Shown in pieces: positions 20,219-31,166 of a DNA stretch of 64,000 nt (positions are counted from its first letter, which is position 1; the number at the start of each line of letters is the position of its first letter). Both the position numbers and the translations under genes were made by a program. A model generated the notes under the pieces. It saw only the letters and a program-made list of their open reading frames with translations. It ran no database searches and had not been told where the DNA came from. The DNA lies in assembly GCF_000350225.1 (NCBI RefSeq), contig NW_005179030.1, positions 62,001 to 126,000 on the forward strand. Direction: 5' to 3'. The stretch is from Chondrus crispus. Lineage: Eukaryota; Rhodophyta; Florideophyceae; Gigartinales; Gigartinaceae.

Positions 20219-22830
20219 CTACCGGGCTGAGAAGATCTGCTCAATAGGTTGCCACGTTGCGTCCTCGATGGTATACCCATACCACCTCACTTTGAGAATT
20301 AATTTCTCCTCGTCGTAGCCGTGGTCCACGATCTTGTCGATCACATACTCCTGACTCTCGGTTCCTTCTTCCTGCATGTCCAACTGTCCTTCCCCCTTCC
20401 GAAGATCTTCCAACTCATCCTCTTCTCTGGACTTTCCGAACTCGCGTAGGTCTGGAGGTGTCTCTGCTGTTGGCGTTCGACCAACTAAATTATCCTGGTC
20501 CCCCGTCGTAGGCGCACGGGTGTGAGGACGTTCCTCGTCCTCCATTACCGCTCCTTCTTCGTTTAGCTCCGGCTCTCCCATGAACTGTAGCGCTTGCCGT
20601 AGGCCAGTTATCGGCGAATAGTCCATCGGGCTTGGGGCTAACTCCGCCCTGTCTCGCGATACGCGTTCCTCCTGATCGCCAATGGCAATGACTACCGTAT
20701 GTTGATCCGATCTTCAGACCTGATAAGATTCTGTGGCGACTTGTGCCAGCTTGTGTTTCGGTTCGCTAGCCGTGCCCTGCTCCTTCCGAAGGAACACGTA
20801 AGACCCCGGTGGGATCTCATATTGCAGTTTGCGAAGGCGTGCGTCGAAGTTTCGCTTGTACCGTGCTTGTTCTTTTCGCAGACTCTTATCAGCGCCTTTC
20901 ATCAGGCTTTCCAACCACGACTGCCATTTCAGGTAGTACGGTCGATTCGAACTAAATCCTTCCAAACTTGTCTGTGCTTGTAACGCAATGCTTCTCGGCG
21001 TCCGAGCTAACACCAGCTCGAAGGGCGCGATGTTCGTAGGTCGATGAACTTGCGTGTTGTATGCGAACGTCACAGCGTCGCTAAATAGGTTCCAGTCCTT
21101 GGGATGCTCTCCAACGTATTTTTGCAACGCAGAAGTCAGCGTGCGGTTAAACCTCTCAACTTGGCCGTTGGCTTGCGGGTGGTACGTAGTCGTGAACACA
21201 TTGCGTATGCCGAGAATTCCGCAGACATTCTGAAAGAACCGGGCCGTGAACTGTGTTCCATTGTCGAACAGCAGCTTGACCGGCGGTCCGTACACGAATA
21301 CCCAATGGTGAACGAAGGCTTGTGCAATGTGTGCAGCTGATATCTTCTTCAACGGTACGGTTCGTACCAGTTTCGAGTATCGATCGCTGATCACGAGAAT
21401 GTGCCGATTTCCTCGTTTAGTTGTAATTAGCTCGCCGAGAATGTCGATGGCGACAAACTCCAGCGGAGCTTTGGGCGTGAACAGCTTCATTTCCTTCGTG
21501 TTTCTTCTTCTTAACTTCACCCTTTCCCGCGCACATGCGGCGCAATTCTTCGCGACTGCATAGCAGTCTAGGGCCATCGTAGGCCAATAAAAATATCTTC
21601 TCAAAGTCTTGTAAAGATTCCTGCCTCCCGAGTGGCCTGCCAATTTTGCGTAGTGGCTCAACCCTAGGACGCGGTCCCTTAACGATTGTGGTATTACCAC
21701 TTGTAAAAACTCTGCCGCGGTACGGCATAGAGTCCCTTCGAGTTCCTCGGTCTCCATGCTGAATGTTCTCACCTTTCCGGCGTCCATTTCTTCCTTGATG
21801 CGATTGCAGAAGGGGACGACGGCTTGCTCGCGAATAAGCTCCTCCGGAGTGACAGCTTGGAATTGATCGAGGCGATGAGGAGCAGTCCCCCCCTCAAGAG
21901 CGAGGATGTCGTCTATCGCGTCAAAACTTTCCTCGTTCTCCACTGTACCCTCGGCCGGTTCGGCCATAAAGCATGGGATTTCCTCTTCGATTTCGTCGAC
22001 GGTTTCTCCTGCGGTCCGTAATCTTGACAGGGCATCAGCTTGACTGTTCGCCTTGCCCTTCTTGTACTTGATTTCGAAATCGAATTCCGAGAGGCGGAGC
22101 CTCCATCGGATTAATCTCCCGCTAGGGTCCGTTACGTTCATCAACCACCTCAATGAGGCATGGTCGGTATGCACAATGAAGTGCTCGCTATATAGATATC
22201 GTCTTAAAGTCTGTACGACCCAAATTACCGCTAGACATTCTTTTTCTGATACAGAATAGTTTCGTTCGGCTGCGGCTAACGTTCTTGAAAAGAACCCGAT
22301 GGGTCTACGTTGCGCATCCGGGTGTGTTTGAAATAGTGCAGCGCCTATTTGATAGTCGCTTGCGTCGGTATCTAGCGAGTATGGTAGGTCTTTCTTCGGC
22401 AGCGCCAACACCGGCGGTGCCAGGATGGCGTCCTTGAGCTTATGAAAAGCTTTCTTGCACGGTTCGTTGAATCCTTCCAACTGGACCGGTTGTCCCTTCT
22501 TTAACAATTGATTGAGCGGATGCGCGATTTTCGCATAATGCGGAACGAATCTGCGGTAGACATTGCAAAATCCCAAGAAGCTTCTGAGCTGGGTCTGCAA
22601 TTGAGAGTACCTCGCTTGTTCCAATGCGACGGTTCGCGCAGCGTCCACTTCCAATGTACCTGGCCGAACGACATGACCCAGGTACTTGATCTTTTCGACG
22701 AAAAATTCACACTTGCGAAGCTTGAGCTTCACACCTGCCTTCTCAAATGCAGAAAGTATTTCATCTACGTGCACGATGTGCTCCTCTTAAGACTTGCTAA
22801 AAATTATTATGTCGTCCAGATACACAAAAA
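20219..22830 (-). pseudogene. pol: gypsy pol, 3' part: RT end, RNase H, integrase, chromodomain
   Basis: The RT motif VYLDDIIIF (near 22810-22830) is followed by a TAA at 22787-22789, then an unbroken frame to 20714. RNase H residues: YSLDTDASDYQ, EKECLAVIWV, HTDHASLRWL and SQADALSRL. Integrase: an HHCC finger (HYAKLAGHSGG, then CAACARERV), FVAIDILGEL, LLFDNGTQF, and Glu in QANGQVERFNRTL. A TGA at 20714-20716 interrupts the frame, which otherwise continues in phase into a C-terminal chromodomain (YVIDKIVDHGYDEEK, LKVRWYGYTIEDATWQP, about 20219-20350). The chromodomain marks a chromovirus and would be expected to guide integration to chromatin marks. Two stops disable this part. Confidence 0.9.
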
Positions 22831-24370
22831 ATAGCACTTCCAACGGAACGGAGAGAGCAGGATATCCATTGCTCTCTGAAACGTCGCTGGCGCGTTAGTT
22901 AGCCCGAAGGGCATTCTTGAGAAGCGATACAGTTCTGAGTGACACGAAAATGCGGTCTTGTTGCGGTCGCGCTCAGGGATAGGCATCTGCCAATATCCCG
23001 AGATCGCGTCCAACGCGGAGAAAACCTTGGTGTCACCAAGCGAGTCCAGGCACTCATCCATGCGCGGTAAGGGGTACGTGTCCTTCACCGTCACTGCGTT
23101 CAGCCTGCGGTAGTCTACGCAAAAACGCATTGACCCGTCCGGCTTGGGCACCAGCAACACGGGCGACGCCCATTCTGACTGCGCTGGTTCTATCACTCCT
23201 GCCTCTAACATCTTCTGCACCTCTGCATCTTCTACTTCGCGGGCTTTAGGTCCGGCCCGATACGGGGCTTGTGCGATGGGGCGAGTCTCGGGTATCAACT
23301 CGATCCGATGGACGGTGGTATTAATTTCGCCAAGCGTCCCATCCCACATCCTTGAATACTTCTTCAACATCCGACAGAACCGCTGGCGCAGCCGTTCCGG
23401 CACGTGGTTCAGGTCGAGGTCCTCCACATCCGGCAGTGGCAGCTCAATCCTGCGTTGCAGCTTCGTAGATGCCGACGTGGAGAGCCCTGCCGACCGTTCT
23501 TCTGGCTGGTTCTCGCGGCCTTGATCCGACGGTTCGCATCTTGTCTCGCCCGTAGGCGTCTTGGTGGAATTAGGAAAATTTTCCTTCTTCCTTTCTTGAA
23601 TTCCGAGAACTTCACCAATGGTCGTTTTGCTCTCGAGCGCGGCTCTCGCGTGCGGTAATAATTCTGCCACCACTTGGCCTTTTTGCACCCTGACAGGGTA
23701 CGTCCTAAAATTCGCAACGAGTAAACGAAATGGCCTGTCAGGCTCAACCTGAACGACACCATTCGTGCACGTGAACCCGTGCCTTTCGTACAACGACGAG
23801 TACGGCTGAACCACAACCAAGCCCGCCCTCTTCGAGGTGCATTCCACGACGCGTTGCGTCTCTGGCTCGATAGTCGTCGCTCTTACCACTTTTACCTTAG
23901 GGGAAAATCGCTTCCCCCTTTCCATCATTCTCGTCCGCTCCCGCGACGAAATTCTTTTTCCCTTTTCTCGTCGAGAACCGCCTAACTATCGGAACCTCCG
24001 AGAGATCCGCCAACTTAACCGTTTTCTTCCTTGGATAAATTGCTTCCAATAACCGGTCACAGTAGTCTGCGCCTAGAATTAGCGGGACGGCTAGTTTTTT
24101 GCATACAATAAACTCGGCTGCGGCCACAAATTTTCCAAGTCTCACAGGCATTCTAATTGTGCCGAGAGTCCGGAGTGGCCTATTGTTCGCGTCGCCGATG
24201 TCTTGGGTCGGTCCGTAGGACACTAGAGATTCCATTCCAGCTGGGAGTTCCGATTTTCGCACAAGGTTTGGTCCCGCGCCGGTGTCTAAAACAGACAACA
24301 CCCGGCTCATCAATCCGATTGTGGGTCCGATGTCCGCGTAAACTTTGTAGTTTTTTCGCACAAGGACCAA
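22807..24370 (-). pseudogene. pol: gypsy pol, 5' part: protease and reverse transcriptase N-half
   Basis: The protease frame (23897-24370) has VLDTGAGPNLVRK and PLILGADYCDR. It overlaps the next frame (22807-23928), which is offset by one base near a G-run, either an indel or a natural frame change. That frame carries RT blocks LLVPKPDGSMRFCVDYR, FSALDAISGYWQ and FSRMPFGLTNAPATFQRAM. Just before the YLDD block, near a T-run at about 22830, the frame shifts and this reading ends in WTT-stop. The corresponding region of copy 1 lies outside the window, so which changes are private cannot be decided. Confidence 0.87.
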
Positions 24371-24612
24371 AATCTTCTCGGGACACTCCCTTCGCTTAAC
24401 CCTGTACCAGGGTCTTCGGACTTCTTCCAGCGGATGATTTTGGGCTCAGCTCAAAACTTTCTTGACTTGAGCTGGCCCTTTGGGCTTATCCACCAATCCA
24501 ACAACCTCCTCCTCGAGGCCTGATTTTTCCTTTAGAGACGGGGAACGGGGCTGAGCCCCGGGCACAGTACGTCGACCCTGTGCCTCTCACGACTCATGCG
24601 AGATTCCCCTCT

Positions 24613-26906
24613 CTATTTTTCCTGCCGCTGCGGGATCCTTCTCACATCCGACGGGGCGGGCCCTCTGAAGGGTTGGTTCGGCCCCGGCGTTGAAGCACTC
24701 GGCGTGCTCGCCGTCTGCGAATCGAACCAGTTCTTGACCTTCAGAAAGTTCGTCGATGGTATCCTTAACCTCTCCATGGGAGACAACGCCTCATAATTTT
24801 CCAAAACTCGGTGCATTTCCCGGAGGGAAAGAATGCACGTTGGCGCGACGTGCCCGTTTTCATAGCAATGATAGCACACCAGTCCGTGCGTCTTGACGGG
24901 ATATTGCGGCCTAGGCCCTCCACGGGCCGGCGGCCTTCCTTGACGTTGCGGCCTTCCCATCCAGCCTGGCCTTCGAAACGTCGTACCCTTGTCTTCCATC
25001 GGGATGCGCGGCGCCGGCGTGTGGCTGCGCCCCTGAAACATCATCACGGGATCCGTGGGCTCTGAAAACGACTCCGTCGTGTATGCAGGCGTCGGTAAAG
25101 TTGACGACCCGCTGTCCCCGTAGTCCTCGTGTCCGTAGCCCTCCCATGGCTCAATGAACTCGCCTTTGGCTACTAACGCTCCTTTGTAGTAATTTTCGCT
25201 ACTTCTGTGCGCACTGCGCTCATCTGACGCGGAAATATACTTGGCTAAATGACGGCGGCGTGACTTTTGCGACCGGGATAAGAAGCTCTCGGCTTCTTAC
25301 TCGCCTTAATTGTCGACGGCGTCTGAATCGTGACCTTCTTGGTCTTCTTGTCCTTAGCGCGGCTCGCCGAGCCATGCGCCTTTGCGTAGTTAACTAGTCT
25401 CAAAAACGAAACGTCCCGATTGTCTTGTCGATATTGAGATACCATCGGCTTGATACTCGAATCGAGTCCTTCAATAAACATCTTCATTTGTTCTTCCATC
25501 GAATATACGTTTCCACATCGATTGCTTGCGTCCGTCAGACGGATATAAAATTCCATCTCGTCTTCAGACGGTCTTTGCTGAACTTCTCGCAATGCGAGCA
25601 CAGCTTGACAGATCGCCTCGTCGGTTGCGAAACTCCTCCACAACCACTGCACGGCCTCCGGCCAAACGTATATCTTTCCGTGATGGGCCCCGGCCGTCTG
25701 AGACACCGAAGTGTACTGTCTCAAGGCGATGCCGCTTAAAAATTCAGGCAACAAGCGAATCGCTTGCCCCTCGTTCATTTCTTGAGTATCGAACTCCTGA
25801 ACTAATTTTGCCAAAAAATCCAACACAAGGACCCCGTCTTCACCTGTGAACGTGTTTTCCTTCTTCACCTTAGGCGGAATATCCCTCCTGATTTTTCGCA
25901 CGGCGGTCCGCCAGGAACTTGACAAATATGTCTGTGGGTTCCGCAAGCGGTACGTTCGGTACGAAAGTAATTTCTTGAAGAGGTAGTTGGTCGGATTCAG
26001 CTCCTCCAACTCCTCCCATCGCGGCCCGCCCCGCGTTGCGACATCTTCGGGCTCCGCGTCCTTGTCTCTCCGCGAGGCGGACGAAGTGACTCCGCCTCGT
26101 CTGGAGGAAATTTTCTTGCTTGACGAAATTCCGTTTCCGTCTTCTGAACGGCGTTCGGAATCGCCCGAATGGTTCGACGAACCGCCGTTACCATCTTGGG
26201 AGGGACCAAGCGACTTCGACTGTGAGTCGTGGTTCTCCGGATCGTCACTACAGTGACCCTTGCTTGCACGTCGCTTGTCCTTCTTCGAGGGCTTCGTCTT
26301 GGAACTCCGCTGCCGAGTGGGCTTGTCCTTCTTCGACCGATGGTCGCCCTCTCTACCCGAAGGGAGCGGCTCGTCGTCCGATCCTTGCGGAGCTTGATCC
26401 GCGGCCTGCTGAAGGTCCTTGAGACGTTGCGCGGCGCGATCGAATCGGTCATCAATGCTTGTTCTAAATTTTCCTAAGGACTCCAAGGCTTGATTCGCGT
26501 CGAGCCTCGCGTCCTTGACTGAAATTTTCAACGAGGCTAGGACCTCCGGCTCCAGACCGTCGGTCGCCTCACCTCGCTACTTCTCGACGAGATCCACTCG
26601 AGCCGACAGCTCTCCCAAAACGGGGTGGAACTCGGATGCTTGCAACTCCAGTTGCTTCCGGACGAGGGCTAATTCAGATTCGAGATTTTTCGTCATCTCT
26701 TGGCGAATTTCCTCGCCCATCTTCTCGAACCTGTAGGATGAGGTATCCTTGTCGGCTTCAATCCCCGTCGGGGATTCTTGACCTTCGGGATCTGTGGCCG
26801 TATTGGCCTGGCTTCGGGTGCGAGGACCTCGCGGGATCCTCGACGCCCTTGCCGATCCGCTCCTACTCGCCCTGGGACCGACGTCTCCGGGGGCCCTTGT
26901 CCACAT
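24613..26906 (-). pseudogene. gag: gypsy gag
   Basis: It starts MWTRAPGDVGPR at 26906. An in-frame TAG at 26577-26579 breaks the N-terminal region, after which the same frame continues to 25245. That part has a Ser/Lys/Asp-rich linker, then the capsid (ELNPTNYLFKKLLSYRTY, LPEFLSGIALRQYTSVSQ, EDEMEFYIRLTDASNRCG, FIEGLDSSIKPMVSQYR), typical of Ty3 gag. After a frame change between about 25250 and 25150, the nucleocapsid follows with a canonical CX2CX4HX4C knuckle, CYHCYENGHVAPTC, ending at 24613. The knuckle that is degenerate in copy 1 is intact here. Confidence 0.87.
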
Positions 26907-27058
26907 GGTTCGTTTCCAAAAACGAACCTAATTTAACACAAAGAAAAAAAATAGAAAAACGCCACCGCACCTGAATAAACTTACGTCGCAGATAAAACTT
27001 TTGTAGTCCGTTTCAGCTTACGCAGTTTCTAGGTCGGGTCTCCTGTACGCAATTTCTA

Positions 27059-27071
27059 GGTCGGGAGACCA
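27059..27071 (-). other. primer binding site of the gypsy element
   Basis: On the minus strand TGGTCTCCCGACC begins four bases after the 5' LTR end. It is complementary to a tRNA 3' end GGTCGGGAGACCA, tRNA not identified. A second, similar stretch (GGTCGGGTCTCC) lies about 27 bp further in. Confidence 0.62.
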
Positions 27072-27075
27072 CTTT

Positions 27076-28012
27076 TGTAGTGCAATGCGCCTGTCAGGCA
27101 GAGACCAAGGTCCGACGGTCCAACACAAACAACAGCAACAAAAACAACAACTGCCAACGGCACAGCGCTACGGAGTGTTCGAAGCTCCCTGTCCTCTTTA
27201 AGCCGGTTTGCGGCCCGCAGTAGCTCGGATCCCTGATAGGGGGGGCAAAGAGAAAGGCCCAGCCCGGGATCAGTAAATGGTGGTAGAGACTTGTAAAGGC
27301 AACTGCTCGACGAGTTCGGAGGGGTGTTTGGGTAAACCTGGTCCGATGGGTCGTAAATCCAATGCTCGAAGAGCCCCTTGTACACCTTATACCCTTCATA
27401 AGGTCTTCGACGGGGACGTCGCAACGTAGCCCGTTGGGAAAAAATAAAACGTAGCAGCGCTACACTGTCGTACTGCCCGATGGCAAAGTACCAACAACGG
27501 ATCGGTCGCAACCACATTCCGATGGAACCAACACTGAGAAAAGCACCACTGGTGCACCAACACAAAAGCCCGATGGCAAATGACGTCACGTTGCGGATCG
27601 CAATCCTACAAGGTGGGACCAACTCAAGATTAAGGGAAATTAGGCTAGGGAAATAAAGGAAAATTGGTAAGGAAAAAGGGGACCCCCGAGCGCAAAGGAT
27701 AAAGTAATCTGTAGTTAAAGTGAATGTCTTGTAAAAGACGGACTTCAACCAAGGCGATATCAGACTCTGGCAACTCGGGTTACCTTTACTGACTTGGTGG
27801 TCAGAGGGCTAAGGTATATATCGCCCCGCCGGAGCCACTACAGTAGCTCTCGGTGCTATATCCTAGATCTAATCTAATATTAAATAACTACTATGCAACT
27901 AATTAAAATTAACAATTAAAATAATAAAGTGAAATGATTTCCACTTTTGCTTGGCATACCTCATCATTTTCATTTCTTTTCACCCCCCTTTTCAGGTGCG
28001 TATTGCACTACA
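27076..28012 (-). repeat. 5' LTR of the gypsy chromovirus (937 bp)
   Basis: Same ends as 7112-8049, with roughly 20 substitutions or indels between them by eye. It is followed by the TGCAT duplication. Confidence 0.92.
27815..27821 (-). promoter_or_regulatory. TATA-like box in 5' LTR
   Basis: TATATAT about 190 bp downstream of the LTR start on the minus strand, conserved in the partner LTR and in copy 1. This is the likely promoter of the genomic RNA. Confidence 0.48.
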
Positions 28013-28017
28013 TGCAT
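28013..28017. repeat. target site duplication TGCAT, right copy
   Basis: Matches 7107-7111. Confidence 0.85.
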
Positions 28018-28860
28018 AGCTTCTGGTAGTTGGCCTCTTGTGCCTCCAGAAGCTTGGCCTGCAGGAAGGCATCGGTAACTACAAGAAACTCCTGTTGTCG
28101 GTGCGAGGTGTGGAGGCATAACCAGCAGGGCGGCAGTTCGGGGAAACCGCCACTGGAAAACCAGACCCGTGGGATCCGCCCCTGCCTCTGGCGCAGTCCT
28201 GCGCCCACATTGCAAGGATTGTCGGGCGGACCAGCGGCACCTGATATCGAGGCTGCCGGCGAGGGGTAATAACTATTCGGCGGCGAGCTTAAAGAGCTCT
28301 GCGTCGCGGTGTGATCTGTCACTGCCAGATGTTTTCCTGCCACGATCCTGCAGAAGTCGGTAATTCATATGCCGATTCAACCCACAGCACGGGCCGCGTC
28401 CTGGCGGTACGGTTGAATCTTCTACCAGGTCCGGAAAACTCCCGGAGCTCCATTGCTGACATCCCCTGTCGTCGGGAAGCTTCCCGACGACGAGCTTAAC
28501 CTCGATTGATTTCCCCGATCGCTTGCGCGTATCGAGCGACGGATTTAAAATCCACATCCCGGGGCGTGGCGAGGTAATTACTTACCTGTGTGCACGTGGC
28601 GGGAAGTAAACCCTCGACAAATACAGATTTCAACCGCCGGTCGGAGAATGCGGTACCGCAGCGGAGTGCCTTGTCCGAGAGGTGGTTACCGTAAACCTCC
28701 TCCGTCATATTCGAACTTTAACGGAAGGAGGTCACGTCCTCAACCGCTTCGGAAATTACTTCATTGGTTGCATAGGTGCGCCACAAACCGTTGTCCACGT
28801 GCCTGCGGGAACGTCTTGAGCAGTTCGCGGCGCTCTACGTCATACGTCATGGTATTTCCA
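28013..28860 (-). pseudogene. gag: upstream part of the gag split by the gypsy insertion
   Basis: Fragments on the minus strand: ERRELLKTFPQARGQRFVAHL near 28800, then FSDRRLKSVFVEGLLPAT and VDFKSVARYAQAIGE (28496-28708), then a frame with a knuckle-like CWLCLHTSHRQQEF that lacks the last Cys (28008-28343). This is a retrotransposon gag pattern. It ends at the LTR border and resumes in phase at 7111. It is broken by frameshifts. Confidence 0.65.
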
Positions 28861-29239
28861 TTGATTTGGGATTGGAGTAAGGAGTGAGCCTACCCTGTAA
28901 GGTAGAATTACAAGCACCACACGGCGGCTCCCTAGGTATTTCCGTAGTGATCGCACGCCATCTTGAGGCGTGCGAGGAATCCCAATACCGCAATCGGATC
29001 TTGCCCGCTGAACGTTTGGGACTTCATCTGCACGTCCAGTTTTTTCCGGTTACGGTTAATGTGTCGCCCTACAGTAGAATCTTAGAACGCACTTGGCTGC
29101 TTCAAGCGGTAAGTCTCGTAGTTGAAGGCCAAGGTAACTGTGGCATCTGGTGCTCTGGTATACAGTAGGACATCGTCGCAGGGCGCCGAGGCAAATAACG
29201 CCGCTACTATGGGTGGGTGCTGCCCGGACCTCATTCACA
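28861..29239. other. unassigned region
   Basis: I see no gene or repeat that I can support. Confidence 0.3.
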
Positions 29240-29818
29240 TTATTTTATTGCAATGCTCGCGTAAAAAGAGAGTTCGCGATAAGCAGACAGTTCCTGCCCA
29301 TGCTGTTTGAGATCGAAATAACCTTGAAGCCCAACAGCGTCTGGAAAAATTCGGAAGGAGTGTCATCTCTGCTTAAGATTGAGGACACTGCATCTATGAA
29401 AACATCCCATATAAATTGCCCGGCAGGCAAATAAGAAGTGAAGCTTCCGGTTCCTGATGCAAACGGCAGTCCTATATATTGCTTTCCACTGCCTGGTGTT
29501 TCATGTACATGTGGTGTTCCTACACGAGACATGTTCCCATGTTCTTGTATGAAAGCTGCAGCTCTCTATTTGGGTGTCCGTGAAGACTTGTTGGTCCGGT
29601 ACGAACTTCATCTGGCTAGATGGCGTGAACAATATCCGCGTGAAACAACTGTCACTGTCCCTACGATTCCTGACGTGAATTGTTCTGCCATTCCTGCTGA
29701 CGAGAAACTGCGAGTACCCATCACCGCTACACCGAGGTGTGGACGTCCGAACTTCAAACGCAAATTGTCCGTCATAGAGAAGGTGTTGCGAATCTTGCGA
29801 ATGAGTTATGGGCGCTAA
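29240..29818 (+). pseudogene. MULE transposase C-terminal fragment with SWIM-like finger
   Basis: The frame FYCNARVKREFAISRQFLP continues with an in-frame stop at about 29431, then GVSCTCGVPTRDMFPCSC followed by MKAAALYLGVREDLL to 29818. CxC followed by CxH is the SWIM zinc finger found at the C-terminus of many MULE transposases. Here the final position is Cys where His is usual. The N-terminal and catalytic parts are absent, so it is a separate fragment from the relic at 5.3 kb, which lies on the other strand. Confidence 0.55.
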
Positions 29819-31166
29819 ATGATTTCACGTTTGCCATCTCTGATCTTACTGCCCCTGCAAGTTTTATAGTACAGATAAGTCTCCTCCATACTTCCATACT
29901 TCTATTCACATGGTAAACAGAATTCGCTTTATGCCATCAAGAAAAGTAGACAATGTGGCAGAGGAGCTGAGCCATTCAAGGCCAACTTGCCCTCAACTAA
30001 CGTGTACATTTCGCAAATGCTCGGCACAAGGGAAGTAGGCTAGCGCTCGAACTGCGATGCCATTGTGCAATCATCAGTATTTTCCAACGCAGCTCCGTTC
30101 ACTCTACGCTTACACGATGTCCAACATCTTTCATTGAAAGCCCCAGATAAACAGTCCCTCATGCACTTCTTGTTATCTGCAAGTGTCGGTAAATTTGGGC
30201 ACGGGAATTGGTGCTATTTTGTCACCCTCTCCTCTTATTTGTACCGTATGGCCGCTACCTCTCATAATTTATGCTATTACCGCCGAGCGCCATTAACTCC
30301 AGATTGTGTCGTCTGTTGCACATTCATATTTTTATATGTCAACCATTATGTGTATCCTCTTACGTCCACCAATATGCTTAAATTACATTACATTTCCATC
30401 GATTTGCGTTTATTCGTATTTGTAAAACCATGTCCACCATTTCTTTTTTCTTCTATGTATGTCCACCTTGTATACAAAAGAATGAAATATTTCCACGTAT
30501 GTGCATTCCCCCTAAAAATTAACATGGGTGCAAAATTCTTGTGGGCCACATTATTTGCTGATAGGTCGTTCCTGATTTTGTAAGTCATATGTATACAAAA
30601 GGCGTGTTGCCTTCATAATAAAGATGCCGCGTAAAGACTTGGAATCAATTCCTGTATTTCGTAGAACGAATTCCACGTGATTGATGTTCTTTTGACATCT
30701 CACTGGTTTACAGAAGAAATTACTCCCCGAAGGTGGACTGTACAAAGGGTTATATTGCCTAGACAAGGAACAAAACTGCGCCAAACAGCCCGATGGAGCC
30801 CTCCCCTATCTTTCCAACCCAATTTCCCACCTAGTATGTAGTACTCATGTCGGTGAAACGCCAGTACTACTTACGTTTCACCGACATGAGAAGCAACACT
30901 GGAGGTCCAATCGAGAGGGCTCTTACTTGTGCAGTAGCCAGCCGAAGCAAGCGATAATACAAAATTGAGCCCAGCGCAAATCCCCTTGAATTGCAACCGC
31001 ATTCCCTGTGCCAAGCCCACTTGAGTATCCTAAATCAGTAATCATCCTCTCCCCCAGCCAAATAAGTCGTTTTATGCATGAAAACACGCTTCCCTAACGT
31101 TTTCAAGCCACGCATTGGATGGCCGGAGAGTCACAAACCAGAATTTCTTAGCAAATTGTCTCAAAT
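29819..31166. other. AT-rich region without recognised gene
   Basis: A plus frame at 30065-30583 is open, but its residues follow AT-rich, low-complexity sequence and show no domain. The notable structure is the inverted repeat at 30844-30890. Confidence 0.35.
30844..30890. repeat. perfect 17-bp inverted repeat
   Basis: CTCATGTCGGTGAAACG (30844-30860) and its exact reverse complement (30874-30890) are separated by 13 bases. Confidence 0.9.

Larger units (their letters stand above)
7112..28012 (-). mobile_element. Ty3/gypsy chromovirus, complete, with a nested copia insertion
   Basis: A minus-strand element with a 937-bp 5' LTR (27076-28012), a 938-bp 3' LTR (7112-8049) and TGCAT target duplications on both sides. 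Subtracting the copia insertion leaves about 14.7 kb. Order from the 5' LTR: PBS, gag with capsid and zinc knuckle, protease, reverse transcriptase, RNase H, integrase, chromodomain, about 6 kb of extra sequence, antisense ORF, polypurine tract, 3' LTR. I count roughly 20 differences between the LTRs by eye (about 2%), so it is older than the copia inside it. Pol and gag carry stop codons and frameshifts, so the copy is probably dead. Confidence 0.9.

Noticed and set aside
24371-25250. Programmed frameshift between capsid and knuckle of gypsy gag
   Set aside because: The frame change occurs at different places in the two copies relative to homologous residues, so independent indels are more likely.
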